This document shows, one piece after another, positions 1-11,368 of a DNA stretch of 60,133 nt. Origin of the DNA: Gallionella sp. (GTDB lineage Bacteria; Pseudomonadota; Gammaproteobacteria; Burkholderiales; Gallionellaceae). The position numbers and the translations under genes are program-made. The stretch is taken from NCBI GenBank assembly GCA_030681375.1, contig JAUXWM010000003.1, positions 1 to 60,133 on the forward strand, read 5' to 3'. The first letter of the stretch is position 1. Each line of letters opens with the position of its first letter. The notes below the pieces were generated by a model. It saw only the letters and a list, made by a program, of their open reading frames with translations, was not told where the DNA came from and did no database searches.

Positions 1-123
1 CAGGACTATGCAACGAAATGGATGTGGACTTACAATCACGAACGCCCCAACATGGCACTCGGCGGCATCACGCCGAAACAGAAGTTAGATTTTTTAACCA
101 GCTCTACTTTTGACCCCAACTAA
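1..123 (+). CDS. IS3-family transposase OrfB, C-terminal end (partial)
   Basis: The window opens inside this gene. Frame 1 encodes about 40 residues ending in TAA at 121-123, containing YNHERPNMALGGITPKQKL. That is the typical end of the DDE integrase-core transposase (OrfB) of IS3-family elements, just after the catalytic glutamate region. The start, OrfA and left end lie outside the window, so it cannot be told whether the element is complete. The SGNH gene beyond it points towards it, and the IS may have landed in or beside another gene. Confidence 0.85.
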   Translation, partial: QDYATKWMWTYNHERPNMALGGITPKQKLDFLTSSTFDPN

Positions 124-137
124 AAATGGGGGGATTA
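105..137. repeat. Probable right terminal inverted repeat of the IS3-type element
   Basis: The last transposase codons run into a G-rich terminus (GACCCCAACTAAAAATGGGG and onwards). IS3-family inverted repeats commonly overlap or abut the OrfB stop codon. The left end is not in the window, so neither the partner repeat nor a target-site duplication can be checked, and the exact boundary is uncertain. Confidence 0.4.
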
Positions 138-346
138 CCGCTGCGTTTACCTTGTCGAGTTTTGTTTCCGGCAAGCCGGAATTCGCGACCGCACTGGCTG
201 TCCCGGATTAATTCATGCTGAAGCTCCGTTCGTTTTACGGAGTGCGTACCTCATATCCGGATGGACTCGTTTCATGGCAAGGCGCAGCCCTTTAGCAGCA
301 AGAAGATAACTGATCGCTGCTGGCATTTGTGGATGCCGCTGATTCT

Positions 347-1024
347 TTATTCCTGTCCCACCGTTTGTTGCAAAATATCGGACGATATTATCTGGCTGGC
401 TATCGCACTTCCCCACATCTGATAACCTGCCGCCATCAAATGCACACCGTCCAATGTTTTCCACTCACCGGGTGCAGACATCGTGAGCGAATTGATATAG
501 ACGCAAGGCGCGATGATATTAGCGAGGTAATCAGACAATTCCTTTGCCTTGGCGAAAGTTTTGCCATACTTTCCACCTTCGCTGCCCCAAGCCGGCCCAA
601 CCCACACACAACGCGTGCCGCTGGCTTTGATCCCCGTGGTTAAGCTGCGCACTTCATTCCATATCCAGGTTTTATTCATCGCGGCATCCTTGTATCCTGC
701 CAGCGTGTCATTGTTAACCACCACAACCACATCGGGATGGAATTTCTTAACCAGTTCAGGTAGTGATGCGGTGGGGCCCATGTCTTTCGGACGCCACCTG
801 ATTTTTCCGTCATTCAGCCTGAAAGCGAAACCACAATGTGGAATCTTCATTCCACGCATCAAATCACCAGCCTTTGCACCGCACACGCCGTAAGAATAGA
901 CTTGGGCTCCGTGCTGCATGAGTTCATCATGCAGTGTGGTGATCAAATATTCCTTATGCTCACCATACGCCAGGTGGCTGTCGCCGATCACCAGAAAAGT
1001 AAGACCTGCAAGAAGTAAGCTCAC
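347..1024 (-). CDS. SGNH/GDSL-type hydrolase, probably exported
   Basis: This 225-residue protein shows the SGNH hydrolase blocks. The nucleophile block is GDSHLAYG (about 14-21), followed by a glycine in YGVCGAKAGD, an asparagine block VVNNDT, and the DGVHLMAAGY block with the Asp-His of the triad near the C-terminus. The family cleaves ester or acetyl groups on lipids, glycans or peptidoglycan; the substrate cannot be named. The start is GTG at 1024, with AGGA upstream and an in-frame stop just before. A very short hydrophobic N-terminus (SLLLAGLTFLV) may act as a signal or anchor. It stands alone next to an IS end. Between 124 and 346 I see no gene, only a possible reading-frame remnant on the plus strand ending near 211. 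Confidence 0.7.
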   Translation of the reverse strand: MSLLLAGLTFLVIGDSHLAYGEHKEYLITTLHDELMQHGAQVYSYGVCGAKAGDLMRGMKIPHCGFAFRLNDGKIRWRPKDMGPTASLPELVKKFHPDVVVVVNNDTLAGYKDAAMNKTWIWNEVRSLTTGIKASGTRCVWVGPAWGSEGGKYGKTFAKAKELSDYLANIIAPCVYINSLTMSAPGEWKTLDGVHLMAAGYQMWGSAIASQIISSDILQQTVGQE

Positions 1025-1292
1025 ATTTGTATTCCTGTCAATTCACGAAGTGAGCATCTGCGTAAGCATTTGCTCCTGCTTATTTGCAAAGGTGTAGGTC
1101 TTTGACGGCTGCCTTGCTTTTATGTTGGAGCAGTTTATTGCGGTGGCGAGGTAAAGACAAGCGAGTTAAAAAATACGTTAAAAAATACCCGGCTCTAAAA
1201 AATCATGCTAAGTGCAGGGCACAATCACTCCGCGACAAACCCTGTATTTTCCAGCTTGCTCCCGCTGCCTTTACGACCTCAACCTAAGGTCA

Positions 1293-3833
1293 TTACACCA
1301 ATTTCTTCAAGCGATACAACTGCTCCAGCGCATCCTTCGGGCTCAGTTCGTCCGGCTGGATTTCGCGCAAGGCCGCAAGTAGCGGGTGTTCTTCGCTCTC
1401 CTCCGGTTCGGTTGCCCTGTGGTCGAATAAATCGCCTTGCGGACTTTGTGCGGCGCTGTTTTGTTCAAGGGCGCGCAATTGTTTTTTTGCGGTGCGGATA
1501 ACTTGTGCCGGGACCCCGGCCAGGGCAGCGACTTGTAAACCATAGCTCTGGCTGGCAGCACCTTCGTTCACCGTGTGCAGGAATACGATGCTGTGCTGAT
1601 GTTCGATGGCAGACAGGTGCACGTTGGCGAGTTGGGCGAATTCTTCTGCCAGGCGCGTCAGCTCGAAATAGTGGGTGGCAAACAGCGTGTAGCTGCGGTT
1701 TTTTTCCAGCAGGTGGCAGGCGATGGCATAGGCCAGCGCCAGTCCGTCAAAGGTGGAAGTGCCTCTGCCGATTTCGTCCACCAGCACCAGACTCCGTTCG
1801 CTGGCGTTGTGCAGGATGTTGGCGGCTTCGGTCATCTCGACCATGAAGGTGGAGCGTCCGCTGGCCAGATCGTCCGAGGAGCCGATGCGCGTAAATATCT
1901 GGTCGATCTCGCCGAGTATTGCTTGTCGTGCCGGGACGAAACAGCCGACATGGGCCAGCAGCGCGATGATGGCGACCTGACGCATGTAGGTGGATTTACC
2001 GCCCATGTTCGGGCCTGTCACCAGCAGCATGCGGCGATTGTCGGCAAGCTCGGTGTCGTTCGCTGTGAATCGCTCTACCTGGGCTTCTACCACCGGATGG
2101 CGACCCTGGCTGATGCTGATCTGCGCGTCGTCTGTAAATTGCGGCGCGCTGAAATTTAGCGTGGCGGCACGTTCACTGAAGGTGGAGAGTACATCCAGTT
2201 CTGCAATGGCGGCGGCGATGCGCTGCAGTTGTGGCACGAACGGCGAGAGTCGATCCAGCAATTGTTCGTAAAGCATTTTTTCGCGCGCCAGCGCGCGGTC
2301 ATTGGCGGACAGCGCCTTGTCCTCAAAAGTCTTCAGCTCAGGCGTGATGTAGCGTTCGGCGTTCTTCAGTGTCTGGCGGCGGCGATAGTCGTCCGGCACA
2401 TTGACGCTTTGCGCGAGGGTGACTTCTATGTAGAAGCCATGCACGCGGTTGTATTCCACCTTTAAAGTAGAAATGCCGGTGCGCGCCCGTTCGCGTGCTT
2501 CCAGTGCCAGCAGGAAATCACCGCAATGGGTCTGTATGCCGCGCAGCTCATCCAGTTCGGCATCAAAACCGTCTGCGATCACGCCGCCTTCGCGCAACAC
2601 GGAGGACGGCTCGGCACGCAGACTGTCAACCAGAATGGCGGCGAGATGCGCATCAGCTTGCAGCGCATCGGTCAGCATATTTAACAGCGGCGCGTCGCAG
2701 TTGCCGAGGGTGGCGTGCAGTTGCGGCAAGGTGAGCAGCGTGTCGCGCAGGCCGGACAAGTCACGTGGTCGCGCACTGCGCAACGCGATGCGTGCGGCAA
2801 TGCGCTCCACGTCCACGCATGGACGCAATAGCTGATGCACCTCTTGAAACAGCGCATTCAGCGAGCCGACGGCATTGAGGCGCGCGCGCAAAATTGCACG
2901 GTCGCGCAGCGGGTGGTGCAGCCAGTGGGACAGAAGTCGACTGCCCATATTGGTCGCACAGGTGTCGAGCAGTGACAGCAGGGTGGGTGCCGCTTCGCCT
3001 CGCAATGTCTGGGTGATTTCCAGATTGCGTCGGGTTGCGGCATCCATGCGCACAAAATGATCCGCGCTGTACACCTGCAGGCTGCGGATATGGCTGATGG
3101 CCTGGCCTTGTGTCAGTCTGGCGTAGCCCAGCAGCGCGCCCGCGGCCTCCAGTCCGATGCTGAAATTGTCGCAGCCGAATCCGGCTAGATCCAGCGTGGA
3201 AAATTGCTGGCAGAGCGCGCGCCGCGCAGTATCCAGTTCGAAATGCCAGGCGGGGAGCTGTTTGTATGCGACAGCGTTATGGTTTTGCAGGCCCGCATTT
3301 TCGGCGTGCAGGATTTCCGAGGGTTGCAGACGTTCCAGTTCGGCAGGCAGATTGTCAGCCGAGGTCTCGGATACAAAAAATTGTCCCGAGGCCAGATTCA
3401 GCCAGGCCAGCCCCAGTTTTCCGTGGCGCTGATGCAAGGCCAGCAGCAGGCTGTCACGTTTTTCTTCCAGCAGGGCGGAGTCGGTGAGGGTGCCCGGCGT
3501 GACAATGCGCATCACTTTGCGCTCTACCGGGCCTTTGCTGGTAGCCGGGTCGCCTATCTGTTCGCAGATCGCTACCGATTCGCCCAGTTTGACCAGTCGA
3601 GCCAGATATTGCTCGGCGGCATGGTAGGGCACGCCGGCCATCTTGATCGGTTGGCCGTTGGAGCTGCCGCGTTGCGTCAGCGTGATGTCGAGCAACTTCG
3701 CGGCGCGCACCGCATCGTCGAAGAACAGCTCGTAAAAGTCGCCCATGCGGTAAAACAGCATCGTGTCAGGGTGTTCTGCCTTGATGCGCAGAAACTGCTG
3801 CATCATCGGCGTGTGTTTTTCGATCTCGGTCAT
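1293..3833 (-). CDS. mutS: DNA mismatch repair protein MutS
   Basis: This full-length 846-residue MutS recognises mismatches and, with MutL, starts repair on the new strand. The N-terminal domain has the mismatch-reading Phe-x-Glu motif in MGDFYELF (Phe33, Glu35). The C-terminal ABC-type ATPase has the Walker [13 protein letters not shown], the signature region [16 protein letters not shown], Walker [18 protein letters not shown] and the H-loop LFATHYFEL. The length matches bacterial MutS (about 850). It is downstream of chpA on the same strand but separated by about 110 bp, so co-transcription is possible but not evident. No anomalies are visible. Confidence 0.98.
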   Translation of the reverse strand: MTEIEKHTPMMQQFLRIKAEHPDTMLFYRMGDFYELFFDDAVRAAKLLDITLTQRGSSNGQPIKMAGVPYHAAEQYLARLVKLGESVAICEQIGDPATSKGPVERKVMRIVTPGTLTDSALLEEKRDSLLLALHQRHGKLGLAWLNLASGQFFVSETSADNLPAELERLQPSEILHAENAGLQNHNAVAYKQLPAWHFELDTARRALCQQFSTLDLAGFGCDNFSIGLEAAGALLGYARLTQGQAISHIRSLQVYSADHFVRMDAATRRNLEITQTLRGEAAPTLLSLLDTCATNMGSRLLSHWLHHPLRDRAILRARLNAVGSLNALFQEVHQLLRPCVDVERIAARIALRSARPRDLSGLRDTLLTLPQLHATLGNCDAPLLNMLTDALQADAHLAAILVDSLRAEPSSVLREGGVIADGFDAELDELRGIQTHCGDFLLALEARERARTGISTLKVEYNRVHGFYIEVTLAQSVNVPDDYRRRQTLKNAERYITPELKTFEDKALSANDRALAREKMLYEQLLDRLSPFVPQLQRIAAAIAELDVLSTFSERAATLNFSAPQFTDDAQISISQGRHPVVEAQVERFTANDTELADNRRMLLVTGPNMGGKSTYMRQVAIIALLAHVGCFVPARQAILGEIDQIFTRIGSSDDLASGRSTFMVEMTEAANILHNASERSLVLVDEIGRGTSTFDGLALAYAIACHLLEKNRSYTLFATHYFELTRLAEEFAQLANVHLSAIEHQHSIVFLHTVNEGAASQSYGLQVAALAGVPAQVIRTAKKQLRALEQNSAAQSPQGDLFDHRATEPEESEEHPLLAALREIQPDELSPKDALEQLYRLKKLV

Positions 3834-3943
3834 TTGTCTTGTAGTGCTTTAGAGGGGCTGTAAAACCAGCTTAATACTTCTGCATTTTGGTCTGTAAGGT
3901 CGTGCAGGTCAACGAACTGCCGATATGCAGGAATCCTTGTGAT

Positions 3944-6900
3944 TTATGGCTGCGGGGCTGGTGAGTCCTGCGCGCTGACAAATCCGGCAATCAACTCCAG
4001 TAAGGTGTCGTCCTGATAAGGTTTGCCCAGATAGATATTCACGCCTAGTTTCAAAGCATGCTCGCGGTGTTTATCTGCGGTTCGCGAGGTGATCATGATA
4101 ATCGGCATGTTCTTCGTTTGTGCATCGCGTCGCAATAATCTGGTTAACTCAAAGCCATCCATGCGCGGCATTTCCACATCCAGCAGCATCACGTCGGGAG
4201 TTGTTTCGCTCAGTTTCTCAAGTGCATCTACTCCGTCTTTTGCTGTGATTACCTGATATCCGGCGCGGCTTAGCATGCGGGTAGTGATTTTTCGCACCGT
4301 TAGCGAATCATCTACCACCATGACCATCGGCAGAACACGCAGTGCAATCGGTGCGGTCTTGTGTATTTTACGACGCGCGATGCGTTGCGTCATTTGTACG
4401 GGATTGATGATCAGAACGGTTTTTCCGTTTCCCAGTACGGTTGCGCCGGCAATACCGGGCAGACGTGCTAGCTGCGGGCCGATGTTCTTGACCATGACTT
4501 CGTGATTGCCGCGTATTTCGTCAACATGCAAGGCTATGCGTTGGCTGCCGCTGCGTAACAGTAACACGGAATTGTATGGCTGACTCTCGGGTGAGTGTTC
4601 ATCGTCATCGAGCAGTCTTGGCAGATAGTGGATAGGATATGTTGTGTCCTGCCACTCGACTCTATTTTCTGTGTACAACGTCTTCAGTGCAGCTGATTTG
4701 ATCTGGCGAACCTGTTCTACCATGGTGGATGGAATGGCATACAGGGTGTCACCGGCCCGCACTATCAGCGCATGCGTGAGTGCCAGTGTGAGCGGCAGGT
4801 GGATGGTGAAGCGAGTTCCCTGTCCTGTGCGTGAGTTGACATTGATACGTCCGCCCATTGCGGTGATTTCGCTTCGTACAATATCCATGCCGACACCTCG
4901 CCCCGCGACTTCGGTGACTTCGTCTGCAGTTGAAACGCCTGACACGAAGATCAGCTGTGTCAGTTGATCTTCGCTGACGGTGTCATCCGTCGCGCTGATC
5001 AGTCCCTTTGAAACGGCATGCCCACGCAAGGCGGCAAAATCCAGACCTCCGCCATCATCGCTGAATTCAAAAACTACTTCATTGTTTTCCTGATACAGGC
5101 TTAAACGCACTTCGCCAATTGCGTCTTTGCCACAGTTTACGCGTTGCTGTTCGCTTTCCAGGCCATGTGCAATGGCATTGCGCAACAGGTGTTCGAAAGG
5201 CGCTGTCATTTTTTCAAGTACGCTGCGATCCAGTTCGACAGCCGTGCCGGTCAATTCCAGATTAGCGCGTTTGTTTAATTCTTTGGCTGTCTGACGTACC
5301 AGCCGATACAGACGTTCGCTCATGCTGCCGAATGGAACCATGCGCACGCTCATCAGGGTTTGTTGCAGCTCCCTGTTCAGCCGGGTCTGTGCAGATATCG
5401 CCGAGTTGGATTCATCAATACTCTTGAGTAGCGATTGCTGCACGGTCTGTACGTCGTGTACGCTTTCGTTCATGAAACGGGTCAGTTCCTGCAGGCGGGT
5501 GAAGCGGTCAAATTCGAGCGGATCAAAGAGTTCATTCTTTTCACTGGATGATGAAACGCGTGCTTGCATCTGACTTTCAGCCTGAATTTCCACTTCGCGC
5601 AACTGGTTGCGCAAACGCGTTACGCTGCCGGTCAATTCCAGCAGGCCTTCTTTGAATGCGCGTAATTCGGTTTCCATACGCGAGCGGGTAACACTGATTT
5701 CGCCCGCTTGATTAAACAGCCAGTCAATCACGTCAGAACGCACGCGCAGCATGCTGACGGAACGTTCGGCTACGGCATGATGAGGCGTAGCCGCGATGTC
5801 CGGAGTATCTTCTGTTGCCTCCATATCCTTATTGCGCATCTTGCCGTTGCGTAATTCTTCCAGCAGTATATTGATGCGGTCAAAGTCGTTTTCCAGCGCA
5901 TCGCAAAGTGACGGATTGACTCCGTCCAGCAATAGACCCTCCATTGCGTGAGCAATGGCGCCAATGCGCATTGCACCCGTCATGCGTGCGCCGCCCTTGA
6001 GGGTGTGCAGCAGGCGGTTGAGATGTTGCGGATCTTTTTCCGGCATCTCGCGCAGCAGGCGCAGGTGGCGGCTTATGCTGCCGCATAGTTCTTCCGCTTC
6101 TTGCAGGAATACCGGCAGCAATTGTTCATCCACATCATCGCGCAGAATGGCGGACTGTTCGCGAACTTGTGTGTGTTTTGGTCTCTCATCGGCGCCGACA
6201 TCGGCGTTTCCCCTCATCGGGCTGGCAGGATGTGCCTCTTCTGTGGCATTTGATCCTGAATCGGTTGCAGGGTGAGTTAATGTCTCGGAGTGCAGTACCT
6301 CATCGTTGTTGTGAATGATACGGTCGCTCAAGAGTCGATTGACCAATTCGCCATTTTCATCAGGTAAATTTTGGCTGTAAATACTTTGAACCATCTCATC
6401 GAGTACTGTGATGGATTCTTCCAGCATTTGTACTTGCCGATCGTTGAGGTCTGTCGGTGTGTCGATATGCGCCTGCAACCAGTTTTCCAGTGCGGCCGCC
6501 AGGTTGGTAACAGGCGTGGCGGCCAGATTTTGGCTTACGCCGGCCAGGGTGTGGGCCGCGCGCATGAAGTCGTATTGCACCAGTTTTGGGGAAGCGGCGA
6601 GCATTGTTTGAAACTGTCTGCGTAACGCGAGTATGTTCTGGGATGCCTCTTCGCTGGCAATCTTGAACAGCGCGGGCGGTATGAGTGCCGAGCCGATCTT
6701 TACCGGTTTTTCAGCTTCCTCGATAGCATCGGCAGTGGTGTGGATGACGGTAATTTCGGCATCAATCTTTAGCGCTTGTTCAGTCAGATAGTCTGCCGAA
6801 ATGCTGGTGCGACCGTGCTTTTCGAGTTCATTAAGCCATTTTTCAAAGGCGTGTACGGTATCGATAACGAAATGCAGCATGGCTGGGCTGGCGGATTTGC

Positions 6901-8827
6901 CGTCCTGCCGCTGCAGGGTGCGTTCGGCAGTCCAAGCTACCTCAGCAAGATCGTTAAGGCTAACCATGCGACCGCTTCCCTTAAGCGTATGGAAACCACG
7001 CCGGATGGTTAGTAGCGGCTCCAGATTTTCGGGGTGCAGATGATGTATCTCGATGTTGTTGCGCATGATGCGCAGCACTTCCTTCGCTTCTTCCAGGAAT
7101 ATTTCCAGTAATTCCTGATTTTCTCCGGTCGGAGATGGGGTGTCAGCGGTTGTTTCTGCAACGGGTTTATGAAGTTCGAGCAGGGTGTTCAGCGCGTCAT
7201 GCAGGGCTGTTGTATCGTTTTGATGTCCGCGCATCAGGATATGAAAGTATTCATGCAGTGCGCTTACCGCCAAGGCCAGTGCCTGAGTCTCGTTCGGTCT
7301 TGGGACGGACTCCGCAAACCGGTGCATAATGTTCTGAATTTCCAGTAACAGGTTCTCGGCAAGCGGCAGAGACAGAATATGTAAACCGCCGCGTATCTGG
7401 ACTATCAGTTGATGCAGTCCGGGCAGTTCATCGCGATTCTCAGCATTGCCGAAAAATTCATTCAGGCCCTGTTCGAGGAATTGCATATTTTCCAGCATTT
7501 CCCTCGACAGTGATGTGACAGCATCGTCTTGTTCGGTCAGGCGGTAGGCGCTGATCAATTGCCGTGCATCTTCTGGTCTTTCATTGATCGCAGCAGATAT
7601 CCGTTCGAACAGGGTATGTGTATGTCTTTGGGGTTGTGTATCCGCACCTTCGCAGCGCGCCATGCTGCTCTTCCACAGGAGTATGGCCATCGCAACATTT
7701 TCCGCTGCCGGGCGTGCATATTCCGTATCGCGTAACGTGTCTGCAAACTTTTCAAGCTTCCGTGAAAGATGCTGGGCGGGATTGTGCTCTATCTGATCTA
7801 TTGTCCGAGCAATCCTATCGAGTTGCCCGGTAAATTTACTGCACGCTTCACTGTCGCCTTCGCTGCATTGTTCCCAGTAAATTTCTGCTTCCTGCATTTG
7901 TTCACGCAGTTGTTCGCAGGATAGATATGTCCCGGGCAGGCCCCTCTGTTCAGGTAAATACTGCCTAAGCTCATAATGTGATTTGATCTGCTTCACCCGC
8001 TCCGTCGCCGGTTCGCAGCACCCGATCATGTAGAGCATTTCATTGAGCGCCGTTTGAACATTGGCCGTGTCGATGCTGTTCACGGCCCGCATTTTCCGTT
8101 CTATCAGTCCCAGTAACTTGCGCACGCGTATGTCCGCGGTTAACAGCTTCCCTGCCACGCAATCGAGCAGACCGTTTGCGACCCACCAGAACGCGCGTCC
8201 GTTATTTGCGGGGGCGCAGGCCAGTATGCGGTCAAGTGCCAGTTGCATCATCGGCAACGCATCTGTTTCGCCCTTATTCTGCAACCAGAGCATCAGGCCC
8301 CGCTGATACTGTTTGTGCGATGTTTTGATGCTTTCCGCTGTATTGCCCTGCTCGATGAGGTTAAGCAGCGTGTCAGGCAGTGGTATTTCAAGGTCTGGGA
8401 AGAACAGATATTGCTCGAATGACATTTCCATACCGCGCAGATGTTGCACCGCCTCGTAGTGCGGAAACAGGCGCAGGGTGGCGTTGTACGCTCCTTGCAT
8501 CAGTTCATTCAGATAGTAGTTCAGAGCGCTTATCGCGCTTTGCAAGACACTGCGATAGAGCGCTGAATTTAGGCCGGGATTGGCCGATAGTTCAGCCAGT
8601 GCCAGTTCCAGCTCCTCGCAATAGACGGCGACGCCCTCAAGTCGGATCATCCGCAGCACCCCTTGAATGCGGTGCAACTCCGAGCATGCCTCGTTCAGTA
8701 CGGAAACATTGCATGCCGGCGAGTCGAAAAATTGAGTGAGGCGCTCTGTTGCGATGTCCAGAGCCTCCTGCATGCCGGGTTTTACAGCGGAAAGTGGAGC
8801 AAGGTCAAATGAATTCCGGTTTTGCAT
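3944..8827 (-). CDS. chpA: Pil-Chp hybrid histidine kinase ChpA/PilL (CheA-type)
   Basis: This 1627-residue CheA-like kinase is the core of the type IV pilus chemosensory pathway. Hpt-type domains carry phospho-acceptor motifs at His613 (FHTLKGSGRM), His759 (AHTLAGVSQN, degenerate) and His941 (LHTLKGGARM). A weaker Hpt-like stretch lies around His52. A dimerisation region (about 1025-1165) leads to the HATPase: N-box LLRNAIAHGLE at 1214-1224, G1 FSDDGGGLDF near 1255, and GRGVGMDIV near 1309. The CheW-like domain is about 1350-1500. The C-terminal receiver (1501-1620) has phospho-acceptor Asp1550 (MLLDVEMP) and Lys1602. Pseudomonas ChpA is much longer, with more Hpt-like domains, so this is a compact version. 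It starts 2 nt after pilJ, the last gene of pilGHIJ-chpA. Confidence 0.95.
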   Translation of the reverse strand: MQNRNSFDLAPLSAVKPGMQEALDIATERLTQFFDSPACNVSVLNEACSELHRIQGVLRMIRLEGVAVYCEELELALAELSANPGLNSALYRSVLQSAISALNYYLNELMQGAYNATLRLFPHYEAVQHLRGMEMSFEQYLFFPDLEIPLPDTLLNLIEQGNTAESIKTSHKQYQRGLMLWLQNKGETDALPMMQLALDRILACAPANNGRAFWWVANGLLDCVAGKLLTADIRVRKLLGLIERKMRAVNSIDTANVQTALNEMLYMIGCCEPATERVKQIKSHYELRQYLPEQRGLPGTYLSCEQLREQMQEAEIYWEQCSEGDSEACSKFTGQLDRIARTIDQIEHNPAQHLSRKLEKFADTLRDTEYARPAAENVAMAILLWKSSMARCEGADTQPQRHTHTLFERISAAINERPEDARQLISAYRLTEQDDAVTSLSREMLENMQFLEQGLNEFFGNAENRDELPGLHQLIVQIRGGLHILSLPLAENLLLEIQNIMHRFAESVPRPNETQALALAVSALHEYFHILMRGHQNDTTALHDALNTLLELHKPVAETTADTPSPTGENQELLEIFLEEAKEVLRIMRNNIEIHHLHPENLEPLLTIRRGFHTLKGSGRMVSLNDLAEVAWTAERTLQRQDGKSASPAMLHFVIDTVHAFEKWLNELEKHGRTSISADYLTEQALKIDAEITVIHTTADAIEEAEKPVKIGSALIPPALFKIASEEASQNILALRRQFQTMLAASPKLVQYDFMRAAHTLAGVSQNLAATPVTNLAAALENWLQAHIDTPTDLNDRQVQMLEESITVLDEMVQSIYSQNLPDENGELVNRLLSDRIIHNNDEVLHSETLTHPATDSGSNATEEAHPASPMRGNADVGADERPKHTQVREQSAILRDDVDEQLLPVFLQEAEELCGSISRHLRLLREMPEKDPQHLNRLLHTLKGGARMTGAMRIGAIAHAMEGLLLDGVNPSLCDALENDFDRINILLEELRNGKMRNKDMEATEDTPDIAATPHHAVAERSVSMLRVRSDVIDWLFNQAGEISVTRSRMETELRAFKEGLLELTGSVTRLRNQLREVEIQAESQMQARVSSSSEKNELFDPLEFDRFTRLQELTRFMNESVHDVQTVQQSLLKSIDESNSAISAQTRLNRELQQTLMSVRMVPFGSMSERLYRLVRQTAKELNKRANLELTGTAVELDRSVLEKMTAPFEHLLRNAIAHGLESEQQRVNCGKDAIGEVRLSLYQENNEVVFEFSDDGGGLDFAALRGHAVSKGLISATDDTVSEDQLTQLIFVSGVSTADEVTEVAGRGVGMDIVRSEITAMGGRINVNSRTGQGTRFTIHLPLTLALTHALIVRAGDTLYAIPSTMVEQVRQIKSAALKTLYTENRVEWQDTTYPIHYLPRLLDDDEHSPESQPYNSVLLLRSGSQRIALHVDEIRGNHEVMVKNIGPQLARLPGIAGATVLGNGKTVLIINPVQMTQRIARRKIHKTAPIALRVLPMVMVVDDSLTVRKITTRMLSRAGYQVITAKDGVDALEKLSETTPDVMLLDVEMPRMDGFELTRLLRRDAQTKNMPIIMITSRTADKHREHALKLGVNIYLGKPYQDDTLLELIAGFVSAQDSPAPQP

Positions 8828-8829
8828 GG

Positions 8830-10833
8830 TCAGAGTTTAAAGCTGGCTACCGAGCCCTTCAGACTAACTGCTAAGCTGGTTAATCTGGCGGCAGAATCGG
8901 AAGTCAGGCGCGTACCTTCGGTGGTCTGCTCGGAAATACTCATGATGTCCTGCATTATGGTGGATACTTCATCCGCCATTTCTGTTTGCACCTGAGTGGA
9001 TACCGAAATGCTGTTGATCAATGCGGTTAGTTCATTGGATACCAGTTCAATTTCTTTGAGAGATTGCCCCGCCACTTCCGAAAGTTTGGCGCCTTCAACG
9101 ACACCCAGGGTGCTTTTTTCCATCGCCGCTACCGCATCCTGTGTGTCGCTCTGTATGGTCTTAACGAGGGCGGCGATTTGCTTGGTCGCTTCGCCAGAAC
9201 GTTCCGCCAGTCGCTGCACCTCTTCGGCAACAACCGAAAAGCCTCGCCCTGCATCGCCTGCTGATGCAGCCTGAATGGCTGCATTTAATGCCAGTACATT
9301 GGTTTGTTCGGTAATGTCCGAGATCAAATCCACGATTTCGCCGATTTCCTGAGAACTTTCGCCGAGTCGCTTGATGCGTTTTGACGTTTCCTGAATATGT
9401 GCGCGAATGTCATTCATGCCGGCAATGGTGTTGCTTACGGCGACGGACCCCTGGTTGGTTGCAGCCAGTGTCTGTCTGCCAACTTCCGCAGCCTTGATGG
9501 CGGCCGTGTCTACCTCGCTGATTGAGCGGGAAATCAGTTTTACCGATTCCTCCGCACTTGTGATTTCCTTGACCTGCAGTTGTGTGGACGCGAGCAGGCG
9601 CTGTGCCATTGTTTCAGAATCGCGCGTTGCCATGCCCATTTGTTCGGCGGCTTCGGTAATTCTGGAAACCAGTTTGTGCAACTCTTCCGTCGTGTAGTTG
9701 ACAGAATCGGCAACAGCGCCGGTGATGTCTTCCGTAACCGTTGCTCGTACGGTTAAATCGCCTTCTGCCAGGTCGCTCAATTCATTCATCAGGCGAAGAA
9801 TTGCGTGTTGATTCAGCTTGGTGTTGGCTTCGGCAATGCTGGTGCGATGCCGCGCTTCGGCAAGATATAGTCTGGAGAGCAGCCATACAAAGGTGAGTAG
9901 GAGTATGGCGGATAGCGCCATAACGTAGGTGCTCCAGCGTCCCTGTAGCGATTCATCGAATGAGTTTTTCAGGGCTGTCGAGGCGGCGGAAAACGGGCCA
10001 TTCGTGGCAGTATTCACACTGTTGAAATACTTTTCAGCGGCGTTGTTGGCATTTTTCAGGTCTGTCGTATGTGCAATTACATCATTTATGGCAGCGCGGA
10101 AACTTTTAAACATATCTGTCAATTCGACGGCATTCTGATTGCTTTTATCAATTCCGTTCAGTATTGACTCGCATAGGGCCAGGTTGGATGTCAGTGATGC
10201 TGCGATTTCGTCTGTGAAGGGCGTGTTCAGTATGGAACTGGCATCGTAATTAATGCGATCAACAAGCAGTGTAAGTTTGTCCGAGGCGCCGGAAGACGGC
10301 AAGCGGGCCGCCACCGAGCGCATCGCAGGAACAATTTTCCTTAAGGTATTGGTTGCGTCAGATACCGCCAATATGCCGGGGAGTTCCTTCTCAATTGCCT
10401 TGATATGTTGCAGCGATTGCACGCTGATCGGCAAAAGCTGTTCCAATACCGTTCTTGCTTCTCCGCTGATAGCCGGTGCGATGTCGTCACCTTTATCGAG
10501 CGCCAGTAAAATGCGCTCAATATCCTTGTGTGTCTGGGGCAGGCCATTAATTGCCGTCTGTTTGCCTTGAAGTGCGGCACCAGCATCCTTGGCGAGCTGC
10601 TGGGTCAGGGCTACTAGATTGCTTGATAAATCCAGATAATGTGCATTGCTGGATGCCATACGATAATCGATAACGGTTGCTGCGATGCCCAGCAGGAAGG
10701 ATGCTGCTACGCAGCCGATTAACAGGCGTAACTGCTTTGCGAATGAATGCTTCTTATGGGGCGGCACATGCTCTGAATTTGATTCTTGAGCCGATGAACT
10801 GCCTGTCGTTGAATTTGAGATTTTAAAAGCCAT
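8830..10833 (-). CDS. pilJ: PilJ, methyl-accepting chemoreceptor of the Pil-Chp system
   Basis: This is a 667-residue inner-membrane receptor. A cytoplasmic N-terminus precedes a membrane helix at about 38-55 ([16 protein letters not shown]). It is followed by a long helical periplasmic sensor of the PilJ type, a second helix at about 300-320 ([14 protein letters not shown]), a HAMP domain, and the signalling domain with the conserved hairpin tip around [18 protein letters not shown]. In twitching bacteria it senses pilus state or surface contact and controls ChpA through PilI. It sits between pilI (28 nt gap) and chpA (2 nt gap), typical of the operon. Confidence 0.95.
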   Translation of the reverse strand: MAFKISNSTTGSSSAQESNSEHVPPHKKHSFAKQLRLLIGCVAASFLLGIAATVIDYRMASSNAHYLDLSSNLVALTQQLAKDAGAALQGKQTAINGLPQTHKDIERILLALDKGDDIAPAISGEARTVLEQLLPISVQSLQHIKAIEKELPGILAVSDATNTLRKIVPAMRSVAARLPSSGASDKLTLLVDRINYDASSILNTPFTDEIAASLTSNLALCESILNGIDKSNQNAVELTDMFKSFRAAINDVIAHTTDLKNANNAAEKYFNSVNTATNGPFSAASTALKNSFDESLQGRWSTYVMALSAILLLTFVWLLSRLYLAEARHRTSIAEANTKLNQHAILRLMNELSDLAEGDLTVRATVTEDITGAVADSVNYTTEELHKLVSRITEAAEQMGMATRDSETMAQRLLASTQLQVKEITSAEESVKLISRSISEVDTAAIKAAEVGRQTLAATNQGSVAVSNTIAGMNDIRAHIQETSKRIKRLGESSQEIGEIVDLISDITEQTNVLALNAAIQAASAGDAGRGFSVVAEEVQRLAERSGEATKQIAALVKTIQSDTQDAVAAMEKSTLGVVEGAKLSEVAGQSLKEIELVSNELTALINSISVSTQVQTEMADEVSTIMQDIMSISEQTTEGTRLTSDSAARLTSLAVSLKGSVASFKL

Positions 10834-10861
10834 GTTTATATCCTCCGGCCATACTATGCAG

Positions 10862-11353
10862 CTAAAGACCTATTTGTAAAAAATCAGGCTGTTTGAGCAG
10901 CGCGGTCACATTCAGCAAGTGCCATGCCGTATCATGTTCGTCAAAATAACAGTCCGGTTGCGCTGCATCGCAGCGCCAATTGCCAGTGTCGCGCAGGCCA
11001 AATACCCTGTCCACCAGAAGGGCGGCATTGATATCGTAGCGATTTGCCACCAGCAGCAGTCGATTGCTGGCAACGCCTGACGCTTTACCCTTTCCGAGAA
11101 AACCTGCCAAATCGGCGACGCAATACAAGGTTCCTCGCACATTGGCAATTCCGTTAAACCAGGGCTTGGTCAGCGGGACATGTGTTAGCGGGAGTAGTGG
11201 CAAAACCTCGCTGATGTCGGGCATTTCGATCAGATAATTTTGACCGGAAACCTGCACCCCGAGTAAAGATAAATGGCCGCCCTTGCGATTTTTATCTTGC
11301 ATGCGAGTGTTCAGGTCTTGCTGAAATTCGCGAAGGTTCAGTCGTTTAGCCAT
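10862..11353 (-). CDS. pilI: PilI, CheW-like coupling protein
   Basis: This 163-residue single-domain CheW-like protein (about residues 25-160) contains the recognisable stretch [20 protein letters not shown] and an RVFGLRD turn. It links the PilJ receptor tip to the ChpA kinase. ATG at 11353 is 15 nt after the pilH stop, which fits translation within the pilGHIJ-chpA operon. The assignment rests on the CheW pattern plus the operon position. Confidence 0.92.
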   Translation of the reverse strand: MAKRLNLREFQQDLNTRMQDKNRKGGHLSLLGVQVSGQNYLIEMPDISEVLPLLPLTHVPLTKPWFNGIANVRGTLYCVADLAGFLGKGKASGVASNRLLLVANRYDINAALLVDRVFGLRDTGNWRCDAAQPDCYFDEHDTAWHLLNVTALLKQPDFLQIGL

Positions 11354-11368
11354 GGTATTTCGGATTCA

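Noticed and set aside
213..464. 83-codon minus-strand frame next to the IS end
   Set aside because: It overlaps the 3' part of the SGNH gene in another frame and has no motif; treated as a shadow.
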